Source: CAVSMC01 sp963798655 (GTDB lineage: Bacteria; Pseudomonadota; Gammaproteobacteria; Burkholderiales; Casimicrobiaceae). Taken from it: a stretch of 64,000 nucleotides of DNA. Location: the NCBI GenBank assembly GCA_963798655.1, contig CAWCUH010000004.1, forward strand, positions 1,054,001 through 1,118,000, in the 5' to 3' direction. A program made the translations under genes and the position numbers. Positions 57,401-64,000 of the stretch are shown here, piece by piece; the stretch's first letter is position 1; each line of letters opens with the position of its first letter. The notes below the pieces were generated by a model. That model had not been told where the DNA came from and ran no database searches. It saw only the letters and a program-made list of their open reading frames with translations.

Positions 57401-59304
57401 AAAAGCCCGCAAACTGGCGCGCCTGGCTGGCCTTCTCGCACGACGTCGTCGCCGCTGCCCTCGCGTGGGTCGCGATCTATCTGCTTCGCTTCAATCTCGA
57501 TTTGCGCGAGCCGATGGTCGGCGACATCGTCTGGACGCTGATCTGGATCGTGCCGCTGCAGGGCGCGATCTTCCTCGCGTTCGGGCTGTATCGCGGCCTG
57601 TGGCGCTTCGCGAGCCTGGTCGACCTGCAGCGCATCGTGCTCGCCGCGGGGCTCGGCGCGATGCTGATTCCGGTCGTGCTCGTCATGCTGCAACAGGCGA
57701 CGCTGGTGCCGCGCAGCGTGCTGATCCTCTATCCGGTCGTGCTGATCTTCGTCATGGCCGGCAATCGCTTCGCGTACCGGATCTGGAAGGAGCATCGGCT
57801 GTACAGCCCGCTCGCCGCGCTCGGTGAGCCGGTGCTGGTGCTCGGCGCCGGCATGGCGGGCGCGCGCCTCACCGACGAGCTGTCGCGCAGCCGTCAATGG
57901 CGCGTCGTCGGCCTCCTCGACGACGATGCGAAAAAGCACGGCCGGATGCTGCGCAACGTGCAGGTGCTCGGTCCGATCGCGGAGCTCGCGAGCTACGCGC
58001 GCAAGTACGGCGTGCGCAAGGTCATCATCGCGTTGCCCTCGGCTGCGCACACGGTGCGCCGGCGGGCCGCCGAAGTCTGCGCCGCCGCGGGACTCGAGGC
58101 GCTGACGGTGCCGTCGTACGACGACCTGATCAGCGGGCGATCGCTGCTGACGACGATCCGCACGATCGAGTTGGACGACCTGCTCGGCCGCGATCCGGTG
58201 GTGCTCGACAATGCAGGACTCGCCGAATGGCTCGGCAATCGCGTTGCGCTGGTGACCGGCGCCGGCGGGTCGATCGGCGCCGAGCTCTGCCGGCAGATCG
58301 CGCGCTTCCGGCCGTCGAAGCTGATCCTTTTCGACATCTCGGAAGCCGCGGTTTACGAGATCCGCACGGCGCTCGCCGACGACTTTCCGCTGCTGCCGAT
58401 CGCGAGCGTCGTCGGCGACGTCAAGCACGCGGCGCTGGTGGACGATCTGCTCGCGCGCGAGAAGCCCAACGTGATCTTCCACGCCGCGGCGTACAAGCAC
58501 GTGCCGCTGATGGAGGAAGCGAACGCGTGGCAGGCGATCCGCAACAACGCGTACGGCACTTACGTGCTCGCGCGCGCGGCGGCCGCTGCCCGGGTCGAGA
58601 AGTTCGTGCTCGTGTCGACCGACAAGGCGGTCAACCCGACGTCGGTGATGGGCGCGTCGAAGCGGATGGCCGAGATCGTCTGCCAGTCGCTGACCGGCGG
58701 CCCGACGCAGTTCGTCGTCGTGCGTTTCGGCAACGTGTTCGGCAGCGCCGGCAGCGTGATTCCCCGCTTTCGCGAGCAGATCTCGCGCGGCGGACCGGTG
58801 ACCGTCACCCATCCGGACATCACGCGCTTCTTCATGTCGCTGTCCGAGGCGACGCAATTGCTGCTGCAGGCCGGACTGCAGGGCAAGGGGGGTGAGATCC
58901 TCGTGCTCGACATGGGAGAGCCGGTGCGCATCGTCGATCTCGCGCACGACATGATCCGACTGTCCGGCGCCGATCCCGATCGCATCCCGATCGTGTTCAC
59001 GGGGCTGCGCCCCGGCGAGAAGCTGTTCGAGGAGCCCCTCGCATCCGAGGAGGCGACGCTGCCGACGCGCCACCCGAAGGTGCGCATCGCGCAGGCGCGC
59101 GACGCGAATCGCGCGGCCGTTGGTCAGATGGTCGCGTGGTGCGAGCGCGATCGGCCCGCCGACGATGCCGAGGTGCGCGCGCGGCTGAAGGCATGGATCC
59201 CGGAGTACCTGCCGCCGGCGGGCGCTCCGATCAAGCCGCTGCCGACCGGACCCGTCGAAGGCGACACCGAGCCGCTGCCGCTGCGCGCGCCGCGCCGACG
59301 CTAG
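57397..59304 (+). CDS. Nucleotide-sugar 4,6-dehydratase, CapD/WbpM/FlaA1-like
   Basis: Membrane-anchored UDP-sugar dehydratase/epimerase for O-antigen or capsule sugars such as UDP-GlcNAc to the 4-keto-6-deoxy form. 635 residues: four N-terminal membrane helices, a first Rossmann-like domain (VLVLGAGMAGARLTDEL) and a second NAD domain VTGAGGSIGAELCRQI. The catalytic stretch is STDKAVNPTSVMGASKRM, where Met replaces the usual Tyr of SDRs, as in WbpM. The C-terminus has GLRPGEKLFEEPL. Stop TAG lies 18 bases before the left arm of the hairpin repeat. Confidence 0.93.
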   Translation: MKKPANWRAWLAFSHDVVAAALAWVAIYLLRFNLDLREPMVGDIVWTLIWIVPLQGAIFLAFGLYRGLWRFASLVDLQRIVLAAGLGAMLIPVVLVMLQQATLVPRSVLILYPVVLIFVMAGNRFAYRIWKEHRLYSPLAALGEPVLVLGAGMAGARLTDELSRSRQWRVVGLLDDDAKKHGRMLRNVQVLGPIAELASYARKYGVRKVIIALPSAAHTVRRRAAEVCAAAGLEALTVPSYDDLISGRSLLTTIRTIELDDLLGRDPVVLDNAGLAEWLGNRVALVTGAGGSIGAELCRQIARFRPSKLILFDISEAAVYEIRTALADDFPLLPIASVVGDVKHAALVDDLLAREKPNVIFHAAAYKHVPLMEEANAWQAIRNNAYGTYVLARAAAAARVEKFVLVSTDKAVNPTSVMGASKRMAEIVCQSLTGGPTQFVVVRFGNVFGSAGSVIPRFREQISRGGPVTVTHPDITRFFMSLSEATQLLLQAGLQGKGGEILVLDMGEPVRIVDLAHDMIRLSGADPDRIPIVFTGLRPGEKLFEEPLASEEATLPTRHPKVRIAQARDANRAAVGQMVAWCERDRPADDAEVRARLKAWIPEYLPPAGAPIKPLPTGPVEGDTEPLPLRAPRRR

Positions 59305-59395
59305 CGAAATTGGGGGACAAGCGAAATAGGGGACAGACCACGTTTTCTCCGCAAGGCCGCTACGCGGAAAAACGTGGTCTGTCCCCTATTTCCTG
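59305..59395. repeat. Long perfect hairpin repeat between convergent genes
   Basis: The arms 59323-59346 and 59369-59392 are exact 24-base reverse complements (core GGGGACAGACCACG). The 22-base loop contains an inner stem TCCGC/GCGGA. Just before it, 59304-59320 looks like a broken partial copy of the left arm edge (GCGAAATTGGGGGACAA). The element starts right after the dehydratase stop and its right arm supplies the last codon and TAG stop of the convergent O-antigen ligase gene. GGGGACAGACCACGTTTT-type hairpins are known dispersed repeats in proteobacteria. It may also act as a two-way terminator. Confidence 0.8.
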
Positions 59396-60603
59396 CGCGC
59401 GATTCGCATCCCGCATCCGACGATCATCGCGTTCAGCGCGAAGAACTCGCGCGCAGCAGCGCGATACAGAAAGTCGTCGGTGAGATTCTTCACGACGAAG
59501 CCGACGACCAGCGCGATGCCGACGACGCCGAGGAACGCGAGGCGGTCGTCGGTCGCGCGATAGAACGACACGTAACGCGCGATCAGCGCGGCGAGCAGCG
59601 AGGAGAGCAACGCGACTCCGATGCCGCCCGTCTGCAGCCATTGACTAACGAACATGTTGTGCGCGTGGACGAGCAACGGATCGCGCAGCGTGCCGAGCAA
59701 CTCGTCGGCTACGATCGAGCGGCCGAGGCCGTGGCCGGTCAGCGGACGCTCGGCAATCATTCCGCGGGTCGCCTCCCACAGGCGCAGGCGCGGATCCTCG
59801 ATGAACGTCTGCGCGATCGACGTATCGGGCGGGAAGTCCTTGAGCGCTTTCTGCTGTGCGGTGTCGATGAACAGCGCGCCGAGCGCGATTGCGAGGGCCG
59901 CAAGCGCCGCGGCCCAGCGCCACGGCGAGCGCGTCAGCGCCGCCTGCCAGCGCAGCGCCGCGAGCGTCGATGCGACAGCGAACACGCTCGCGAGCGCGAT
60001 CCAGACCATCCGGTTGTCGGTGTGGCGAGCGGCGGCAAGCGCGAGCCCGAGCAAGCCGAGCGCGACGAGCGGGGCCGCCGCCCAGCCGCGTGTCGAGCGG
60101 CCGGTGAGCGACAGCACGAGCGGCGCGATGCAGACGAGGTACGTCGAGAAGAATCCGACGCTGCCGTACCAGTCGGTGCCGTTCCACGCGACGATGTCGA
60201 GCTGCACGGCGAGCGAGACGAGCGCCGACGCGGCGAGTCCCGCGAGCGCCGTCGCGCGCAGCACCGTCCACGCGTGCGGCACGCCCGTCGCTACGTAGAA
60301 GATCAAGATGGTGAGCGCGTTCCACATCAGCTCGCCGCGCAGCTCGCCGAGCGTGTACTGGCGATCCGTCGACCATGCGACCGACGCGAGCTGCCACAGC
60401 AGATAGGCAGCAGTCGTCGCGAGCAGCAGCGGTCCCGGCGACGGGATGGGCGCGACTCCCGGGCGACGGATGTTCGCGATGACGACGACCGCGAGCGTCG
60501 CCGCGGTGGCGAGTGCGATCGATCGCGCCGCGCTCATCGCCGCCACCGGAATCAGCGCGAGATAGATCGCCGCGGTCAGCAGCAGCGAGCGCTGCACCGG
60601 CAT
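59386..60603 (-). CDS. O-antigen ligase/polymerase family membrane protein
   Basis: Wzy/WaaL-type polytopic protein with about 11 membrane helices (405 aa from ATG 60603; a GTG at 60636 would add 11 residues). The large periplasmic loop carries the family marks RLWEATRGMIAERPLTGHGLG and LVHAHNMFVSQWLQTGG with the catalytic-type His. Either polymerises O-units or ligates them to lipid A-core; sequence alone cannot decide. Last residues (RRK) and stop are encoded by the right arm of the hairpin repeat. Confidence 0.88.
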   Translation of the reverse strand: MPVQRSLLLTAAIYLALIPVAAMSAARSIALATAATLAVVVIANIRRPGVAPIPSPGPLLLATTAAYLLWQLASVAWSTDRQYTLGELRGELMWNALTILIFYVATGVPHAWTVLRATALAGLAASALVSLAVQLDIVAWNGTDWYGSVGFFSTYLVCIAPLVLSLTGRSTRGWAAAPLVALGLLGLALAAARHTDNRMVWIALASVFAVASTLAALRWQAALTRSPWRWAAALAALAIALGALFIDTAQQKALKDFPPDTSIAQTFIEDPRLRLWEATRGMIAERPLTGHGLGRSIVADELLGTLRDPLLVHAHNMFVSQWLQTGGIGVALLSSLLAALIARYVSFYRATDDRLAFLGVVGIALVVGFVVKNLTDDFLYRAAAREFFALNAMIVGCGMRIARRK

Positions 60604-60741
60604 TGCCCAGGCTCGCGCCAGGCGCGCTCGAACCACGCGGGCATCATGAGAGCAGCGGGAAGACGCGGGCGGGCGAAGGTGGGGACACGGCCAGCCGCCG
60701 GACGCGCATCATACCCGAAGGGCGCAGCAAGGCCGCCACGA

Positions 60742-62559
60742 TCAGACCGTCGCGGCGAGCTGCGCAAGCGATTCGTCGAGCAGCAGCAGGCCCAGCACGT
60801 TTTCGGCGAGACCCGGCATGCGTCGCCAGACCGCGACGAACGCATCGACGCGTGCGGCCTCGAGCTGTCCCCGCGACAGCGTCGCGAGCCGCGCGCCGAG
60901 TCCGGGCAGGCGCGGCGCGAGATCGCCTTCGAGCCAGCCGCGAAGCGGCGGGTTGAAGCCGCGTTTCTTGCGCGAGAGAGGGTCGAGATCGCCGAGCGCG
61001 TGCATTGCCGGCGCGAGCACTTTGCGCGCAGGCGTAGTGAAGCGCACGGCCGGTTCGAGACCGCACACCGCGTCGACGAAGCGATGGTCGAGCAACGGCG
61101 CGCGCAGCTCGAGGCCGTGCGCCATCGTGCAGAGGTCGGCCTTGCGCAGAACGTATTCCGGCAGGTAGTTGAGGCGGTCGATCTCGAGCAGCGTCGCGAG
61201 CTCGGCGCGCGTCGTCTCGGGCATTCGCCAGTAATGCGGCGCCGACGCAGCGTCGGGCGCGAGGAAGGCGCGCTCGCCCGGCGTGAAGCCCGAAAAGCGA
61301 AGCGCGTACGCCGAGCGCCAGTCGAGCCGCAGCTCCTCGACGACGCGCTGCCAGCTGCGACCGCCGATCGCCGCGGGCGCCGCGAGCCACGGCAGCACGA
61401 GCCCGCGCCGCCAGCGCGTGCGCAGATGCTTCTTATAACGCTTGTAGCCGCCGAATAGCTCGTCGCCGCCGTCGCCGCTCAGCACGACCTTCGCGTGCCG
61501 CGTCGTCTCGCGCGCGAGGTACCACGAGGGCACGCTGGACGGATCGCCGAACGGCTCGTCGAGATCGGCGACGAGGCGCTCGAAGTCGGCCGCGATGCCG
61601 TCCGGAATGTCGATCGCGAGATTCGGCAAGCCGAGACGCTCGGCGATCGCGCGCGCGCGCGGCGCCTCGTCGTACGACGTCCCGGGAAACGCTGCCGTGA
61701 AGCTCTGCAGCCGGTTGAAGCCCATCGCGGCGAGCCGGCATCCGATCGCGCTCGAATCGACGCCCGACGAGAGGTAGATTCCGAGCGGGCGGTCGGCGAC
61801 GGTACGCATCCGGATCGCCGCGTCGAGCGTCGGCAGCCACGCCTCGCTCGAAGGCTCCGGCCGCCAGTATTCGCGCCCCTCGACGTCCCCGGTTGCGAGG
61901 TCGTAGCGCAACCAGTGCGCGGGCGGCAGTCGCGCTACACCGGCGACGATCGTGCGCGGCGCCGGAATCGTGCGGTGGGCGAGATAGGCGTCGATACCTT
62001 CCGGCGAGAACATCCGCGCGTCACGCGGCAGCCAAGGCAGCAGCGCGCGCACCGTCGAGGCGAACGCGAAGCCATCGCGGCGCTGCGCATAGATGAGCGG
62101 CTTGAGCCCCAGCCGGTCGCGCACCAGGTAGAGCAGGCGCTTGCGCAGATCGAGGATGCCGAGCGCGAACATGCCGCGCAGCCGGTGCACGAACTCGATG
62201 CCCCAATGCTCGTACGCATGCAGCAGGAACTCAGTGTCGGAACGCGTGCGAAAGACGCGGCCGGCGGCCTTGAGCGTCGCGGCGTCGGCAGCCCAGTCGT
62301 ACACTTCGCCGTTGTAGACGATCCAAACGTCGCCGTTTTCGTTGCCCATCGGCTGGTCGGCCTCCGGGCGCGGATCGATGATCGACAGCCGCGTATGCAA
62401 GAGCGCGTTCGGCGCCCCGGCGCGGCCGGGCTCGAAGTCGGTACCAAAGAAGCACGTGTGCTCGGCATCAGGCCCGCGCCGACGCAGCGCCGCCATCATC
62501 CGCGCGGTCGTCTCCGGCGCCACGGCGCGCCGCCCGAAGTAGCCGGCGATCCCGCACAT
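60742..62559 (-). CDS. Asparagine synthase-like glutamine amidotransferase
   Basis: Two-domain AsnB-type protein (605 aa). The N-terminal glutaminase has the exposed Cys2 nucleophile (MCGIAGYFG), RLSIIDP and the NGEVYDW motif. The C-terminal synthetase has the ATP PP-loop YLSSGVDSSA and LSGDGGDELFGGYKRYKKH. In glycan clusters such proteins usually amidate sugar carboxyls rather than make free asparagine. No AsnB-specific feature lets me choose. Sits between the O-antigen ligase and glycosyltransferase genes on the same strand. Confidence 0.9.
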   Translation of the reverse strand: MCGIAGYFGRRAVAPETTARMMAALRRRGPDAEHTCFFGTDFEPGRAGAPNALLHTRLSIIDPRPEADQPMGNENGDVWIVYNGEVYDWAADAATLKAAGRVFRTRSDTEFLLHAYEHWGIEFVHRLRGMFALGILDLRKRLLYLVRDRLGLKPLIYAQRRDGFAFASTVRALLPWLPRDARMFSPEGIDAYLAHRTIPAPRTIVAGVARLPPAHWLRYDLATGDVEGREYWRPEPSSEAWLPTLDAAIRMRTVADRPLGIYLSSGVDSSAIGCRLAAMGFNRLQSFTAAFPGTSYDEAPRARAIAERLGLPNLAIDIPDGIAADFERLVADLDEPFGDPSSVPSWYLARETTRHAKVVLSGDGGDELFGGYKRYKKHLRTRWRRGLVLPWLAAPAAIGGRSWQRVVEELRLDWRSAYALRFSGFTPGERAFLAPDAASAPHYWRMPETTRAELATLLEIDRLNYLPEYVLRKADLCTMAHGLELRAPLLDHRFVDAVCGLEPAVRFTTPARKVLAPAMHALGDLDPLSRKKRGFNPPLRGWLEGDLAPRLPGLGARLATLSRGQLEAARVDAFVAVWRRMPGLAENVLGLLLLDESLAQLAATV

Positions 62560-62695
62560 CAGCGCGGCGCGAGCACGGCGCGCAACACGATCGCTCGCGA
62601 TCGCGGCGCGTGGCGCCCGGAGGAGAGATGGCCGCTAATGCCGCACATGCGTGGAAGCGCGATCCGGATGTGCGGCGCGCGCGAAGGCGGCGCGA

Positions 62696-63826
62696 TTATA
62701 GCGCCGCGGCTCCGAGCGACCGGTAGAGCGCGAGCAGCTTCGCCGTCATCGCGTCCGGCGTCAGCGCCGCGATCGCCTCGGTGGCGCGCGCTGACATTTT
62801 CGCTCGCAGAGCGGGTTCGAGCAGCCGCCGCATCTGCGCGGCGAGCGTGTCATGGTCGTTTGCGTCGCAGACGAATCCCGCGTCGTGCGCGACGACGAGC
62901 TCGCCCGCTCCGCAGCGTGTGCTGGTGACGACGGGCAGGCCGCAGGCGAGCGCTTCAAGCACCGCGTTGCCGAGCGGATCGTAGAGCGTCGGCAATGCGA
63001 ACGCGTCGCCGGCGCCGAGGTACGGCCGCACGTCGCGCTGCGGTCCGACGAACACGACACGGCTGCGCACGCCGACTTCGCTCGCGATCCGCTCGTAATG
63101 CGCCGGATTCTTGTCGCGACCGACGACGATCAGCCGCGCTTCGTCGGGCAGCCGCGCGAGAGCGCGCAACGCCACGGGCACGCCCTTGCGCGCGTAGCCG
63201 GAGCCGACCAGCACGAAGGCGACGTCGTGCGCGGCGAGGCGCAGGCGCGCACGCATCGTGTCGCGCTCTTGTCGCACTCCGGGACCGAAGTCGCGCGGAT
63301 CGACGGCGTTGTAGATCACGTGGAGCTTCTCCTCCGGAACGTCGAACCACGCCCGGACGTCGTCCTTGACGATTTTCGAGATGCAGATGACGGCCTTGAG
63401 CGCCGGATCGGCGAACACGCGCGCCTCGGCTTGAGGATGTAGCGGTGATGCGCATTCGCGGCGATCGCGAGCCGCTCGCCACGGCCGTGCGCGCGCACGC
63501 GCTCGGCAAGCCACGCGCGATGCACTCCGTCGCCGGGCGCGAAAGACGTCGCGGCCCTCGATGCGCTCGTGCGTCTGCACGACGTCGGGGCGATGGTGCG
63601 CGAGCGCGCGGCGAACGGCTCGCGCGAAGCTCGCATCGCGCCACACGCCGCCGGTGTAGAACGGGTTTCACACGACCGGCTCGATACGCGGGTCGGCATG
63701 GTCCGGCCAGCTTCGGGTGTAGACGGACACGCGAACGCCGTGCGCGACGAGCGTGTCGAGTGCCCGCTCGACGAAGCGCTCGGCGCCGCCGAAGGGCGTG
63801 TAACGCTGACGGATGATGCCGAGCTC
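62696..63826 (-). pseudogene. GT4 glycosyltransferase, reading frame interrupted
   Basis: GT-B fold transferase likely adding an LPS core or O-chain sugar. The C-terminal half is intact (ICISKIVKDDVRAWF, VLVGSGYARKGVPVALRAL, LPTLYDPLGNAVLEALACGLPVV, the GT4 donor-binding block with Glu). Upstream the N-terminal part reads ELGIIRQRYTPFGGAERFVE in the same frame. In between are an in-frame TGA at 63668-63670, in V-V-stop-N-P-F-Y where Cys is expected, and a compensating pair of shifts (+1 near 63541, -1 near 63430). No start codon is clear near 63826. Either a decaying gene or uncorrected sequence errors. Confidence 0.75.
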
Positions 63827-63839
63827 AAGCTCGGCGGCA

Positions 63840-64000
63840 GCACCGGCGCGAGCGGCATCGACGACGTCGATCGACGCCGACGTTCGCGACGTCGCGATGC
63901 GCGCCGACCAGCGGCACGTGAACGAGGTCGCGGTTGGGCGACGGCGTCGCGTGCTCGATCACGCCTTGCCGCGCATCCGACCACAGCGACACGACGCGAG
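63840..64000 (-). CDS. Fragment resembling the C-terminus of a GT9 (heptosyltransferase-like) protein
   Basis: The last 160 bases on the minus strand read VVSLWSDARQGVIEHATPSP then NRDLVHVPLVGAHRDVANV, resembling the C-terminus of LPS GT9 glycosyltransferases. A one-base shift near 63870 would continue as IDVVDAARAGAAA towards the GT4 gene; no stop is certain. The gene body lies beyond the window. Weak, from limited sequence. Confidence 0.4.

Noticed and set aside
63668..63670. Possible selenocysteine codon (TGA at an expected Cys position)
   Set aside because: No SECIS-like hairpin is recognisable right after it, GT4 enzymes are not selenoproteins, and indels lie close by. Error or decay is simpler.

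Overview
This is a GC-rich window from a Gram-negative bacterium, almost certainly a betaproteobacterium (Burkholderiales-like). The evidence is the gene order ponA / pilMNOPQ-aroK-aroB-gltB-gltD, a Burkholderia-type trimeric porin, a Coq7-type ubiquinone hydroxylase, class I PHA synthase, a Kdo hydroxylase and a LiuR-controlled leucine-degradation locus. It reads as core chromosome. I see no transposase, integrase, phage gene, CRISPR array, tRNA or rRNA. About 50 genes are supported, most of them tightly packed with ATGA, GTGA or TTGA stop/start overlaps.

Layout. (1) 1-8.8 kb: the 5' part of ponA (minus strand) is divergent from the type IV pilus operon pilMNOPQ, which is followed by aroK-aroB. 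(2) 8.87-10.26 kb: a minus-strand lipoprotein converges on aroB across a terminator. (3) 10.5-18.7 kb: gltB-gltD, kdoO (LPS Kdo hydroxylase), hemE. (4) 18.7-25.8 kb: a gene-free gap with a cluster of DnaA-box-like sites, then priA, argS, a SPOR-domain protein, dsbA, an SDR enzyme and a cobalamin-binding-type protein. (5) 26-33 kb: a GDSL-esterase autotransporter, a FecR/DUF6600 protein, phaC and an MBL-fold hydrolase. (6) 33.1-48.1 kb: leucine/isovalerate catabolism. It runs liuR, operator, thioesterase, liuA, thiolase, LysE exporter, a second acyl-CoA dehydrogenase, MaoC, DsbA-fold isomerase, GST, liuB, liuC, a DUF4126 membrane protein, liuD, a 2-hydroxyacid dehydrogenase, liuE, a DUF1289 protein and a second DsbA-fold isomerase. 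(7) 48.1-56 kb: purK-purE (minus), slt, an NAD-binding epimerase-like protein, cca, coq7 and a porin. (8) 56.4-64 kb: surface polysaccharide genes (WecA-like transferase, CapD/WbpM-like dehydratase, O-antigen ligase/polymerase, asparagine-synthase-like amidotransferase, a damaged GT4 and a GT9 fragment).

How the genes work together. LiuA, LiuBD, LiuC and LiuE take isovaleryl-CoA to acetyl-CoA plus acetoacetate. The thiolase can process acetoacetyl-CoA, and LiuR probably controls the locus through a perfect 16-bp palindrome. PilMNOPQ builds the inner-membrane platform and secretin of a type IV pilus. AroK/AroB, GltBD, HemE and PurEK are housekeeping biosynthesis.

A striking feature is a set of single-base indels in otherwise conserved genes: aroK, aroB (three), the lipoprotein, gltB, kdoO, and the GT4 and GT9 genes at the right end. 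Most are +1 shifts in CG-rich runs and two pairs compensate each other, so residual sequencing error is the simplest explanation. Two repeat families are visible: a REP-like element (about 7.1 kb and 35.4 kb) and a long perfect hairpin wedged between two convergent genes at 59.3 kb. I found no clear candidate for a wholly new system. The best leads are the DnaA-box cluster between hemE and priA, the hairpin element, and the unexplained genes inside the leucine-degradation operon.
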